From a virus: a stretch of DNA of 22,839 nucleotides. The notes beneath the pieces were generated by a model that worked only from the letters and a program-made list of their open reading frames with translations, had not been told where the DNA came from and did not search any database. Positions 1 through 8,050 of the stretch are shown here, one piece after another (the stretch's first letter is position 1; each line of letters opens with the position of its first letter). The stretch lies in IMG/VR virus record IMGVR_UViG_3300029986_000086, positions 1 to 22,839 of that record. One strand, given 5' to 3'. Made by a program: the position numbers and the translations under genes.

Positions 1-2
1 AT

Positions 3-3000
3 AGTAATGTCAACAATTTAATGATTGACGTGCTGCCATATATGGCGAGTGCTCCCTTTACAGTTGCTAGTAATGCTGCATCTGGTGATAATACTTTAAG
101 TTTTGCGGCAACGACTGGAATTTTGGTCGGCGCACTTGTAACTGGTGTTGGTATTCCAGTTGGAACAGTTGTTAAAGATATGACAACAACTTTATTAATA
201 TTATCTAATAATATTACATCTGCAATTTCTTCTGGTGCAACTGTGACGGTTACTGGTGGAGCAATTATAACAAGGCAAATTCCTGATCTTAATACTATGA
301 CGGTAACAGTTGGGTCATCGGCTGGTGGTAAAGTAGTTCCATTAACTTCCCCATCATCTACTGTTGGGCTAGGACTTTATGTAGGAATGTATGTTACTAA
401 TGTTTCTGGTGCTAATACTGTCGGCGCTGGTGCGACCATCGTTTCGTTTACGAATAATAGCATTACCCTTTCAGGTGGCAGTACATCAAACGGCGATGTA
501 ATATCATTAAATGGTACAGGATACCTGATCCTGCCAGTTCATAAAGTTTCGTTTACAGGGATAGTATTTGACGCATTTGCTAATCCTACTACTGGTGTAT
601 TATACAATAATATTAATACAACACTTAGCAGTGGTCAGTTATATCCACAATATACTACATTAACATCTGCTGTTATTGCTGGTGTAACAGGCACTACAAT
701 TCAATGTTCAACTTCTGGAATGACTGTTGGTTCTATTGCTAAAGGAAGTGTAGTAACTGGTGCATGTTTTTCACCTTGGACGTATGTTGTTAGTTTTACT
801 ACGACTTCTATAACGTTATCCTGCCCACCAATTGCTAATGCACCGGCAGGAACGGTAGTTGTAGTTACATCTATGCCCGGAATTCTTAGAGTTAAAAATG
901 GAGGATTTGTTAATCCTTATGGTATTATGGGTCCAGCACTTGTGAACGCCACTATCAATGAGTCTGACGGTGCTATGTTAAACTATTCCTATTCCTATTG
1001 CTTTTTATCTATTGAAGAAGGGGTGTATCTAACTATTGGTGGTCCTTCTGCCACTCTATTAAGAAATGCTCATGTATCTATTTGTTGGGATTACCAATTC
1101 TTACTTGGTGGAACCCAATTAAATAATTTTAGCGGTCTTAGGCAGTTTAATAATAAACTAATAGGACCAAGATTATGTCAGAATGTTCTCCTAGCAACTA
1201 CATCATCAACTACTATTACTAATAAATTAGATTTAACTGTTTCTGTTCTAACTACTGCCGGTGCTCCAATCGGATCACAAACATTTAGTGTTAATAGTAC
1301 CACTGGACTTTCTATTGGTATGGTCGCAAAAGGCACTAACATGGCAGCAACATCATTTGGAACTATTGCTGGTGTTACGGCAACTACAGTCACTCTAACA
1401 AATGGTTGTATTGGTTTCGTTCCCGCTGGAACTAAAATTATTTTTGGTTATAGTATTATTTCAATAGGCGCTCCTTCTTCCGGTGTCACACAGTTTAATT
1501 TAAATATGCTGTCTGGTAATAGTACAGCAGCGATTAGCAATATTGTTCAAGCTCCTAGTGGAACAGTTAGAGCAACTGTTGGTTCAACATCTAATTTTTA
1601 TTCTGGTCAAGAATATTGGGTAAGTACCGTTGTTGGCTCTAAAGCATCTCTTCTTCCTGCATTAGGTAAAAATAATTATAGTTTAATGAATGGAAATTTC
1701 ATTGTCAATGTTATTGACTCTAATAATATGGATTTTGGGACTATTGAGGGCGGTTATAATGATATTCCTTATTATGATCCATTAGATACATACGTGTCTG
1801 GCGGCGTTATTGGTCCTTCTTATGATGGTATTATCATTGGTGGAAATAACACCAATGGGACTGCTACTAATTATACCGCAGCTTATTCAACAAAATCAAA
1901 CATAACGGTAACATCATCTTCTGGAACACGTTTAGTAATGTCATCATTAAGTGGCATCTATCCCGGTATGCCAGTTTCAGGAACTGGTATTCCTGCCGGA
2001 ACTTATGTAGTAGCTACTGACACTCAAACTTTATCAGTTACGTTATCTCAGCCCATAACATCATCAGTAACTTCCGCAACATTTGGTCAAATGTTAACTT
2101 CTTATGGTAGTACCAATGGAATTGCCATTAGTGCATCGTCAGGAAATGTATTAACCTGTGCATCAGGCGTAATATTTGCAGCAACGGTGGGCGCATCAAT
2201 TACTGGTACTAATATACCGACAGGAACGTATGTAACCGGAACTACTGCTACAACAATTATATTATCACAAAATGTTACTGGAACGGTGACAACCGCATTT
2301 ACTGGTTGTACATGTATCGTTTATGGTGATGTAAGCAATATTTCAGTAGGAGATAGTTGTACTATAACTGTTCCAGAGCATCCTGATCTTATGCAATATG
2401 CTGATGATCCAACTGATTTCTCGGTAAATGATGAAAATTTTTTTTATCAGGGCTGTATTCTCAATACAATTGGGCATCAGATATTATTAGCACAAAGAAG
2501 TCAAGTAACTGGAATTGGCAACGTAACTACATCTGGAAGAGTAGCCACAATTTCCGCTCCTACATTAACGGTTGGTGCGACTTGTGTACATAACGTGGGA
2601 ACAAATCTAACTACAATACCTTGGAGTAGTCCACCTTCTACACTACGTACATTATATGCCCGCGTAGGTTGTATTATGCCTAGTTCTTGTGTGGTTCAAT
2701 TTACTAGTGGGGCATTATCAGGACAGAGTTTTCAAGTAGTTTCACAAACTAGTTCTGTTACCACAGTATTAGGCGATGCTAGTGCGGCTATAGCAACTGA
2801 TACCGCACTTCAACCTATATGTATTATGCCGGGCGATTTTATCGTTGCTAATGGCGGAAGTGTTAATCAAGAAGGTCATCCTGTAACACGCGCTATTAGT
2901 CCATCACAATATCAGTTAAGTAATCCATTCAGCACAGACATATCTATGTTTAGTACTGTAGGTCTTACCGCATCTATCGGTTCAACCGTTACGGGGTCCA

Positions 3001-3881
3001 ATATTCCGTCAGGAACAACTATATCTGGATTTACTGCTACTGGTTCAATAATTTTGTCCGCTTCTATAACTGGCACGGTAACTACTGCCACTATTAATGG
3101 AACAATTACTGCCGTTACTAGTGTTAGTAGCGGAAATATCCTAGCACCATCTTGGATTCAATCTAAATCAATTAAAGATATTGGTTTACAAAATATGGTA
3201 TTATGCGGGGCGCAAGCTCAGATCGACCAAAGCGCACAACATTTAGTATATCAAAATTCTTCATTATTAACATATACAATTGGAAGCGGAATTACTGCTG
3301 GATACCTATATACTAGATTATCATCTACTGGCGCATTAGCGGCGGCATCTGCCGAGGCTGTAACTTTCCTAGATTGTTTGATGGGCGGGTATTATAATTA
3401 TAGTACAGTTAGTACAAGTAAACGATTTATGGATTGTGTCTTTGCTGACAATAATCAACATATTGGTTTGCCATTATATGGAACTGGCTCATCTACATTT
3501 AAAACTATATCTACATCAGCGGCTTCTAATTCTGGCACAAATACGTTATATTTTAGTAATACAGCCGGATTATTTGTCGGAATGGTGTTATCTCCATCTA
3601 GTTCTATTCCAGTAACAACAGTCATAACGTCTGTTAGCCCTACTAGTATAACTATAAATAATATGTTGTCTGGTAACGTAGCACTTAATTATGGTGTATC
3701 ATTTACACTACCACCAACATTAAACATGACAATTGCGCACAGTGGTAATTTTAAACCTTTAAATGGGTGTGTAACATTACCAGTAAGAGGAAATCTATCT
3801 ACCGGATTACCATTTGTTCCTTATGATGCTCTGTTAGCTAATACGACTATTAATTCTGTTGTTGGCGCAGTCCAACCATAA
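3..3881 (+). CDS. Repeat-built tail-fibre-like structural protein, 5' end missing
   Basis: The reading frame is open from the first complete codon at base 3. The first ATG (base 21) has no Shine-Dalgarno sequence, so the true start is probably left of the window and about 1290 C-terminal residues are visible. The protein is rich in Thr, Ser, Gly, Val and Ile and has almost no charged stretches. About eight divergent copies of a 55-65 residue unit are spread along it: a TLxF/S start, GLxVGMxVxGxxIPxGTxV, then a TTxxTLS strand. They lie near residues 20, 120, 220, 420, 630, 700, 990 and 1190 counted from the ATG. Such repeats occur in large phage fibre, baseplate or virion-surface proteins and should fold as beta structure. 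Exact role (fibre, capsid decoration or tail) is inferred only. No enzymatic motif was seen. Confidence 0.75.
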   Translation, partial: SNVNNLMIDVLPYMASAPFTVASNAASGDNTLSFAATTGILVGALVTGVGIPVGTVVKDMTTTLLILSNNITSAISSGATVTVTGGAIITRQIPDLNTMTVTVGSSAGGKVVPLTSPSSTVGLGLYVGMYVTNVSGANTVGAGATIVSFTNNSITLSGGSTSNGDVISLNGTGYLILPVHKVSFTGIVFDAFANPTTGVLYNNINTTLSSGQLYPQYTTLTSAVIAGVTGTTIQCSTSGMTVGSIAKGSVVTGACFSPWTYVVSFTTTSITLSCPPIANAPAGTVVVVTSMPGILRVKNGGFVNPYGIMGPALVNATINESDGAMLNYSYSYCFLSIEEGVYLTIGGPSATLLRNAHVSICWDYQFLLGGTQLNNFSGLRQFNNKLIGPRLCQNVLLATTSSTTITNKLDLTVSVLTTAGAPIGSQTFSVNSTTGLSIGMVAKGTNMAATSFGTIAGVTATTVTLTNGCIGFVPAGTKIIFGYSIISIGAPSSGVTQFNLNMLSGNSTAAISNIVQAPSGTVRATVGSTSNFYSGQEYWVSTVVGSKASLLPALGKNNYSLMNGNFIVNVIDSNNMDFGTIEGGYNDIPYYDPLDTYVSGGVIGPSYDGIIIGGNNTNGTATNYTAAYSTKSNITVTSSSGTRLVMSSLSGIYPGMPVSGTGIPAGTYVVATDTQTLSVTLSQPITSSVTSATFGQMLTSYGSTNGIAISASSGNVLTCASGVIFAATVGASITGTNIPTGTYVTGTTATTIILSQNVTGTVTTAFTGCTCIVYGDVSNISVGDSCTITVPEHPDLMQYADDPTDFSVNDENFFYQGCILNTIGHQILLAQRSQVTGIGNVTTSGRVATISAPTLTVGATCVHNVGTNLTTIPWSSPPSTLRTLYARVGCIMPSSCVVQFTSGALSGQSFQVVSQTSSVTTVLGDASAAIATDTALQPICIMPGDFIVANGGSVNQEGHPVTRAISPSQYQLSNPFSTDISMFSTVGLTASIGSTVTGSNIPSGTTISGFTATGSIILSASITGTVTTATINGTITAVTSVSSGNILAPSWIQSKSIKDIGLQNMVLCGAQAQIDQSAQHLVYQNSSLLTYTIGSGITAGYLYTRLSSTGALAAASAEAVTFLDCLMGGYYNYSTVSTSKRFMDCVFADNNQHIGLPLYGTGSSTFKTISTSAASNSGTNTLYFSNTAGLFVGMVLSPSSSIPVTTVITSVSPTSITINNMLSGNVALNYGVSFTLPPTLNMTIAHSGNFKPLNGCVTLPVRGNLSTGLPFVPYDALLANTTINSVVGAVQP

Positions 3882-3916
3882 TCAACAGTATTTCGGGCAC
3901 AAACTAAAATTAGATG

Positions 3917-3945
3917 TTGACAACATGTTATCCTTGGTGTATCTT
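3917..3945 (+). promoter_or_regulatory. Sigma70-like promoter for the deoxyribosyltransferase-like gene
   Basis: TTGACA at 3917-3922 and TATCTT at 3940-3945 are 17 bp apart. Transcription would start near 3952, at the Shine-Dalgarno sequence of the gene at 3964. The promoter lies in the short gap after the large structural gene. Confidence 0.6.
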
Positions 3946-3960
3946 AAAACCAAGGATAAC
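3927..3960 (+). promoter_or_regulatory. 11-bp inverted repeat around the -10 box and the ribosome binding site
   Basis: GTTATCCTTGG (3927-3937) and CCAAGGATAAC (3950-3960) are perfect reverse complements with a 12-nt loop. The loop holds the -10 box. The 3' arm holds the Shine-Dalgarno AAGGA, 7 nt before the ATG at 3964. In read-through RNA the site would be paired. RNA started at the local promoter would lack the 5' arm. It could instead be a DNA operator. Confidence 0.6.
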
Positions 3961-3963
3961 AAA

Positions 3964-4464
3964 ATGTACATACAATCACCGGCACCTTTTCCAAACAATA
4001 TATCAACTGGCGTTTTCATAGGTGGCGGTATTTCTAATTGCCCGCGCTGGCAGGATGAAATTGCCGATTTATTGATACCTACGAACCACACGATTTTCAA
4101 TCCCCGGCGCGTAGGCGATCTTGCAAAAGATGGTGATGAAGCAGCCCAACAGATTGAGTGGGAATATAAGGCATTAGACCTCTCTACAATTCTGTTATTT
4201 TGGTTTCCTAAAGAAAGTGTCTGTCCTATCACTTTATTTGAATATGGCAAAGCGTTGGCTTGGGCTGAGAGAGGCTTCATACGAAAGCTGATCGTGGGGC
4301 GCGATCCTGAGTATCCCCGCGTCTTCGATTTGGATACTCAGACAGCAGTAGATAGTCAACATAGCCGGTTATGGGTTGCCTCTGTTACAAACCCCCGCGC
4401 GCAATTATTTTATACTAAAAGTTTTGATGAATTTAAAGACACTATTAAAACGGAGTTACTATGA
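3964..4464 (+). CDS. Nucleoside 2-deoxyribosyltransferase-like protein
   Basis: The 166-residue protein matches the nucleoside 2-deoxyribosyltransferase-like fold (Nuc_deoxyrib_tr_2 type) as I recall it: GVFIGGGIS near residues 16-24, WQ at 29-30, NPRR at 46-49, a QIEWEYKAL helix, FWFPKES, then the PITLFEYGKALAW helix whose Glu is in the position of the family nucleophile. These enzymes cleave or exchange the N-glycosidic bond of nucleosides or nucleotides, and in phages they are thought to act in nucleotide salvage or modification. An earlier in-frame start at 3859 exists, but 3964 has a clear Shine-Dalgarno (AAGGA, 7-nt spacing) and the family-like sequence begins only after it. The stop overlaps the next gene by ATGA, implying translational coupling. 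Substrate unknown. Confidence 0.75.
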   Translation: MYIQSPAPFPNNISTGVFIGGGISNCPRWQDEIADLLIPTNHTIFNPRRVGDLAKDGDEAAQQIEWEYKALDLSTILLFWFPKESVCPITLFEYGKALAWAERGFIRKLIVGRDPEYPRVFDLDTQTAVDSQHSRLWVASVTNPRAQLFYTKSFDEFKDTIKTELL

Positions 4465-5051
4465 TATTATCACCATTTTTAAAAACAAATGAATTACCAA
4501 AAGGGTTGTATGTAACCACTAAGCTCGACGGCAGGACGCGGGTTGATGCTGTTCTCACCGGGGACTGTGAATTTATAGAATTTAATTCAATTGCGGAAGC
4601 AGAAGATCATTTTTTAATATTGGTTGATACAGATATTGTCGATAAACCATTAAATCCAGATGACTTCGCTTTGACTTTGAATAAAGCAGCAAATAAGGTA
4701 GCTACCCATTCTCTACGCGCTAAGGCAAATATTATATTAATAAATCCAAAAACTTTAAAGGAATTTGTTGATTATAATAATAGCGGTAAAGATTTAGGAC
4801 GATGGACAGAAGTTTATATCGATCAAAATAGAAACTTGAATATGATGCGTTCTAAGTGTGAGTTTATGAGTGAGGCATTTAAATTTTATGTGTCAGAATG
4901 CATTCCTGAGAACGAGGTGGTTCTTGCGTTTTTTAACACCCATGTTGATATTGATGTTCCCGGAATCGTTTTTGATAATGTGTTGATTTATGCGCCATCT
5001 AATAAAACTACTTTAGGCAGTGATACACGGGTGAGAAGGATCGTATGGTAA
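4461..5051 (+). CDS. Hypothetical phage protein, 196 aa
   Basis: I do not recognise this protein. It starts at an ATG overlapping the previous stop (ATGA) with GGAG 5 nt upstream, so it is probably translated together with the deoxyribosyltransferase-like gene. It is soluble in character, mixed alpha/beta, with an acidic N-terminal half and a beta-like C-terminal part ending in VRRIVW. There is no signal peptide, membrane segment, cysteine cluster or nucleotide-binding motif. Its stop codon is joined to the next small gene through TAATG. Linkage to the upstream enzyme suggests a shared expression programme, not a proven shared function. Confidence 0.7.
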   Translation: MILSPFLKTNELPKGLYVTTKLDGRTRVDAVLTGDCEFIEFNSIAEAEDHFLILVDTDIVDKPLNPDDFALTLNKAANKVATHSLRAKANIILINPKTLKEFVDYNNSGKDLGRWTEVYIDQNRNLNMMRSKCEFMSEAFKFYVSECIPENEVVLAFFNTHVDIDVPGIVFDNVLIYAPSNKTTLGSDTRVRRIVW

Positions 5052-5182
5052 TGAAAAATTATATATATGCTTTAATATTATTGTTTATAATGGCAGTATG
5101 CGTTGTGATAGCTGGTAGTCAAAAGGGCGGCTTATTTTTCAACTCTGATATCGTTAAATGTGTGGTGATTTATGGAATGTAA
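5051..5182 (+). CDS. Small single-helix membrane protein, 43 aa
   Basis: A short gene fits exactly between its neighbours. Its ATG overlaps the preceding stop (TAATG at 5049-5053), with AAGGA about 10 nt upstream, and its end overlaps the following start by 11 nt. The product begins MKNYIYALILLFIMAVCVV, a single hydrophobic helix of about 18 residues, followed by a short tail (GSQKGGLFFNSDIVKC). It could be a small inner-membrane phage protein or have an uncleaved signal anchor. An alternative ATG at 5045 in the same frame would add two residues. The tight overlap on both sides is the main support. Confidence 0.55.
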   Translation: MKNYIYALILLFIMAVCVVIAGSQKGGLFFNSDIVKCVVIYGM

Positions 5183-5864
5183 ATTTACTGATGATAAGGT
5201 TAATAACCTGATTAACACCATTAAAGCCGATATTGGTGACAGTCTTGATAAACATTTATTTGATTTTGATCGTGAAGAAGTGATAAAAGAATATACTAAA
5301 TCTCTTAATAATCTTCCCGGTATATACGATTCAAAAGTTGAATTAGTCGAAGAAACATGGGAGACTTTATATCCTAATATGGCGCAACGGCTTGCGATCA
5401 TGTTGGCTTATGAAAACGATGAAATCAACTTAAAATACCATGATGTCCTACCGGACCATGCCAAAATTTATCCTTATAAATATAAAGGAGATTGGTGTGT
5501 ATGGTTTGATTGTGTTGATGAGGATGGTAAGGTATACCGGGACAAGGAATGGTTTTTTGATGGTAGTAGCACACTAGAAGACGTTATTGAGGAAATCGGT
5601 AACGAGTATTATGTTGGTAAAAATCCGACTATTATTCCAATCGTTTCTTGGGAATTGTGTGTTCCGAGAACTTATTTTAATTGTTATATTAAACCAGTAA
5701 AACCCATTGAATATATTACTCTCGATTGTATTATAACGAATGAGATAAAAAATTTGGCAAAACGCCAAGAACCATTAGGTGAGGAATTTGAAAAAGTCCT
5801 ATCTGATAATTTATGGGACTTATATAAAACGGACACGCCTGAAAAACCGGAGAATAAAAAATAA
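5172..5864 (+). CDS. Hypothetical acidic protein, 230 aa
   Basis: I recognise no family. The protein is acidic, with a helical N-terminal region (residues 1-80), a central beta-rich part with aromatic residues (YKGDWCVWFDCVDEDGKVYRD near 103-123) and a charged, Pro/Lys-rich C-terminus (EKPENKK). There is no membrane segment and no clear zinc or catalytic motif. It starts inside the end of the 43-residue membrane protein gene with only a weak GGTG element upstream, so translation is probably coupled. The 19-nt gap to the next gene contains a strong Shine-Dalgarno sequence, which argues that the following gene is expressed independently. Confidence 0.7.
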   Translation: MECKFTDDKVNNLINTIKADIGDSLDKHLFDFDREEVIKEYTKSLNNLPGIYDSKVELVEETWETLYPNMAQRLAIMLAYENDEINLKYHDVLPDHAKIYPYKYKGDWCVWFDCVDEDGKVYRDKEWFFDGSSTLEDVIEEIGNEYYVGKNPTIIPIVSWELCVPRTYFNCYIKPVKPIEYITLDCIITNEIKNLAKRQEPLGEEFEKVLSDNLWDLYKTDTPEKPENKK

Positions 5865-5883
5865 TTTTAAGGAGGAAGAATAA

Positions 5884-6114
5884 ATGATACGTTTTAGAAA
5901 AGAAGGTGAAGAAGTCAAAAATGGTATAAATTTATATCCGTTTAATGATAGACACTCGATTGGTGGTTATATCAAATTTGGTCACTACGTAGGATTTCTG
6001 CGGTACAGCAAAAAACTCAAAAAATGGTTTTCTGAATTTTATAAATTCAAATATGTCGATATTCCTTGGGATAGCAGCGCCAAGTGGATAGAAAAAATTA
6101 GGGTTTGGAAATAA
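5884..6114 (+). CDS. Small basic hypothetical protein, 76 aa
   Basis: A strong Shine-Dalgarno (AAGGAGG, about 8 nt before the ATG) marks the start. The 76-residue product is basic and aromatic-rich (FGHYVGFLRYSKKLKKWF, then YKFKYVDIPWD) and ends in a tryptophan-containing tail. Lys and Arg density suggests nucleic-acid or membrane-surface binding, but no known domain is visible. It is the last protein gene before a promoter at 6128 and the first tRNA cluster. Confidence 0.65.
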   Translation: MIRFRKEGEEVKNGINLYPFNDRHSIGGYIKFGHYVGFLRYSKKLKKWFSEFYKFKYVDIPWDSSAKWIEKIRVWK

Positions 6115-6127
6115 TTTTAAAAACCTC

Positions 6128-6156
6128 TTGACGAAACCGATTCATTTTGCTAAATA
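6128..6156 (+). promoter_or_regulatory. Promoter upstream of the first tRNA cluster
   Basis: TTGACG (6128-6133), 17-bp spacer, TAAATA (6151-6156). Transcription would start near 6163, giving about 150 nt of leader before tRNA-Arg. In that leader I see one perfect hairpin (TTAGCC/GGCTAA, 6213-6229) and no gene. Confidence 0.55.
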
Positions 6157-6316
6157 CATATCACAAGGAAAGAACGAAACAATGTTTAACCATCCACGAC
6201 CTAAACGATTTATTAGCCATATCGGCTAAGCAGCGTCCCGTGATGTACTCATAGGACGACTTATTCGATCCTGTGAGATTTGTTTTGATATTCCAATAAA
6301 ATCCCACAACTACACT

Positions 6317-6389
6317 GGTTCCATAGCTCAAAGGATAGAGCAAGTGCGTCCTAAGCACAAGGTTGCAGGTCCGAGTCCTGCTGGAATCG
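6317..6389 (+). tRNA. tRNA-Arg (anticodon CCT)
   Basis: A full cloverleaf can be drawn: acceptor GGTTCCA/TGGAATC with one G-U pair, T8 A9, D stem GCTC/GAGC, anticodon loop GTCCTAA (T33, CCT), T arm GCAGG/CCTGC with loop TCCGAGT, discriminator G. Position 27-43 is an A-A mismatch. CCA is not encoded. It reads AGG, a codon rare in many high-GC hosts. Confidence 0.9.
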
Positions 6390-6432
6390 CTTAAAGATTG
6401 TGGGTAAATCTCTCAAACTTTATAACATATAT

Positions 6433-6505
6433 GGGCTATTGGCGCAAAGGTTAACGCAGCGGTCTCTTAAACCGAAGATTGAGATTTCGAAATTCTCATA
6501 GCCCA
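6433..6505 (+). tRNA. tRNA-Lys (anticodon CTT)
   Basis: Acceptor GGGCTAT/ATAGCCC, D arm around AAAGGTTA, anticodon loop CTCTTAA (T33, CTT), T loop TTCGAAA and discriminator A. There are weak points: 27-43 is G-A, 13-22 is C-A, and the innermost T-stem pair is T-T. It should read AAG. CCA is not encoded. Confidence 0.85.
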
Positions 6506-6545
6506 CTAATATATGTTGCTGTTTGAAATTGTTAATGTTTAATTT

Positions 6546-6622
6546 GGGACTCGGGAATGGCTGGTGCCTGTTCGACGGTCTGAAAAACCGTAGTCGCATT
6601 TCGATTATGCGGGGTCCCACCA
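6546..6622 (+). tRNA. tRNA-Phe (anticodon GAA), CCA encoded
   Basis: Acceptor GGGACTC/GGGTCCC (one wobble), D stem GAAT/GTTC, anticodon arm ACGGT-CTGAAAA-ACCGT (T33, GAA), T arm CGCAT-TTCGATT-ATGCG, discriminator A and encoded CCA at 6620-6622. Positions 8-9 read GG instead of the near-universal T8, and the variable loop is only 3 nt, so the core is unusual. The anticodon assignment is clear. Confidence 0.8.
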
Positions 6623-6642
6623 AATTAATTTTTAGTTTGTTA

Positions 6643-6670
6643 TTGACTTTTATCTCGATAGAAGTAAATA
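6643..6670 (+). promoter_or_regulatory. Promoter for tRNA-Pro
   Basis: TTGACT (6643-6648), 16-bp spacer, TAAATA (6665-6670). The expected start near 6677 lies inside the left arm of the 24-bp inverted repeat that surrounds tRNA-Pro. The sequence resembles the promoter at 7715-7742. Confidence 0.55.
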
Positions 6671-6671
6671 G

Positions 6672-6791
6672 AATAATGAAATCTTAGTCAGGGCGTGGGG
6701 GAGTCTGGTCGTCCTCGCCTGATTTGGGATCAGGAGCTTTTAAACGCATCGCAGGTTCAAATCCTGCCGCCCTGACTAAGATTTCATTATT
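6672..6791. repeat. 24-bp perfect inverted repeat enclosing tRNA-Pro
   Basis: Arms 6672-6695 and 6768-6791 are exact reverse complements. The inner 7 bp of each arm form the tRNA acceptor stem. The outer 17 bp lie beyond the tRNA ends. The right outer part encodes the C-terminus and stop codon of the minus-strand endonuclease. The left outer part is a second copy of those codons. Confidence 0.9.
6689..6775 (+). tRNA. tRNA-Pro (anticodon TGG) with long variable loop
   Basis: Acceptor CAGGGCG/CGCCCTG starts with the C1-G72 pair and has A73, both typical of bacterial tRNA-Pro. D arm GGGG/CCTC, anticodon arm CCTGA-TTTGGGA-TCAGG (T33, TGG), T arm GCAGG-TTCAAAT-CCTGC. The variable region is 16 nt, against about 5 in ordinary tRNA-Pro. 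The stop codon of the minus-strand endonuclease directly abuts base 73. Confidence 0.9.
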
Positions 6792-7594
6792 TCTACCATA
6801 TTATTAAGGTATGATAAAATTTCATCTATTGTCCCTACGATAAGATTAATTTGCTCCGATACTATTTCAATCTTTCTCTTGTCAGCAATCTGTACATACA
6901 CATTCTTTGGATCAAGATATACTTCATATTCATTTAAGTAAAAATCTGGATGATATCTACGCTTTTTACCTTCATCATCTGTCCAATAGATTGGTGCTGG
7001 TCGCTCCCATTGTATATTATTATGATCTAAAAATTCAGCAGTCCGCTTTTCCCAAGTAGATTGGAGATAAACTGTTCTACCTTCATGGTTGAACGGAATG
7101 GATAAGCATCTAAATGGGGTACTTTTGAATGCTTTAAGTTCTTCGAGACATTTATCAGAACACGTTTTACGTTCTTTATGTTTATAACTGGTAGTAAACC
7201 ATGTGGTACATTCAGAGCATTGACGGATAAATACTTTACATGTTACACGCGCGCCACCCGGATGTTTTCCTTTTTGATAAGGGCGCGGTTTACTAGCTGC
7301 GACAGATATTTTTCTCTTAGTTTCTTCGGAATGTACTCTTCTAGAATTATTATATTTCGCCGCACATACACTAGAACAAAATCTATTGTCCCGATTGCGA
7401 ACCTGTTTATTACATTCTAAGCATTCCTTGTAATTTATAGGATTATCAAAACATGCGATTTCATGTTTAACAATAGTAGATTTCATTTTAAGGGTATTAC
7501 AATGGCTACAGGGTAGTTTGGTTGTTAATGCAATTTGTGTTGCTCTAGCCATATTTTCTAAATGGCGAGCGGAACCGTTATAATCTGATGACAT
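6776..7594 (-). CDS. Free-standing homing endonuclease, zinc fingers plus PD-(D/E)xK nuclease
   Basis: The 272-residue protein has Cys pairs forming several zinc ribbons (C29xxC32, C58xxC61...C72xxxC76, then CSEC...CSDKC), a NUMOD3-like DNA-binding segment (HSEETKRKISVAAS, near 87-100) and a C-terminal nuclease core RYHPDFYLNEY...YLDPKN in which P216-D217 and D228-P-K230 fit a PD-(D/E)xK active site of the Vsr/EDxHD kind. Such genes move by cutting alleles that lack them and often sit beside tRNA genes. The start at 7594 is chosen because AGGA lies 7 nt upstream; longer forms from 7687 lack a ribosome site. The gene ends flush with tRNA-Pro and runs against its neighbours. The minus-strand promoter was not found. 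Confidence 0.75.
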   Translation of the reverse strand: MSSDYNGSARHLENMARATQIALTTKLPCSHCNTLKMKSTIVKHEIACFDNPINYKECLECNKQVRNRDNRFCSSVCAAKYNNSRRVHSEETKRKISVAASKPRPYQKGKHPGGARVTCKVFIRQCSECTTWFTTSYKHKERKTCSDKCLEELKAFKSTPFRCLSIPFNHEGRTVYLQSTWEKRTAEFLDHNNIQWERPAPIYWTDDEGKKRRYHPDFYLNEYEVYLDPKNVYVQIADKRKIEIVSEQINLIVGTIDEILSYLNNMVEIMKS

Positions 7595-7714
7595 ATGAAT
7601 TTCCTGTGATAAATAAATTTTAGATGGGACAGCCACAGTTTCCTGTGCTGGGGTTGAAAGTTGCGCTAACAATTTTCTTACCATCATTATTTATCATTAT
7701 GAGAATTCTGATAG

Positions 7715-7742
7715 TTGACTTTTAATCGTTTGCTATTAAATA
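7715..7742 (+). promoter_or_regulatory. Promoter for the small protein gene at 7763
   Basis: TTGACT (7715-7720), 16-bp spacer, TAAATA (7737-7742). Transcription should begin near 7749, at the first base of AGGAG (7749-7753), giving a leader of only about 14 nt. Confidence 0.6.
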
Positions 7743-7762
7743 GAATATAGGAGTTTTAAATC

Positions 7763-8041
7763 ATGGCAATTACACAAGTCTACCTTAACGACACATTTAC
7801 TACCGTGCGGTGCGTCGCTGAAATTACATTGACCACTACACTGGATATTGTAGTTCCTTCATCAGCCGCTTCAAATCAATCTGCACTACTTGCAGCCATT
7901 ACCCCAAGAGCCGTTTCTACTTGTATCGAGGAAGCGAAGGTTGCCCTAGTAACTCAAGACCTCTCATCACAAGTTAATGTTACCGTAGCCCCAACGGCTC
8001 CTGCTGTGCCCGCCAATGGCGCAACTGTAACATCTTCTTAA
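7763..8041 (+). CDS. Small Thr/Ala/Val-rich hypothetical protein, 92 aa
   Basis: It has its own promoter and an AGGAG ribosome site 9 nt before the ATG, so it looks like a separately expressed gene. The product is rich in Thr, Ala, Val and Ser, with a beta-like N-terminal half, a helical middle (CIEEAKVALVTQDL) and a C-terminal APTAPAVPANGA linker-like tail. There is no signal peptide or membrane helix. The composition resembles small virion-associated proteins, but I do not recognise a family and the role is unknown. A run of abnormal tRNA genes begins ten bases after its stop. Confidence 0.7.
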   Translation: MAITQVYLNDTFTTVRCVAEITLTTTLDIVVPSSAASNQSALLAAITPRAVSTCIEEAKVALVTQDLSSQVNVTVAPTAPAVPANGATVTSS

Positions 8042-8050
8042 TATAACCTT

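Noticed and set aside
3859-3963. Longer N-terminus for the deoxyribosyltransferase-like protein
   Set aside because: It overlaps the structural gene, the promoter and the inverted repeat, and has no ribosome site; the ATG at 3964 has one.
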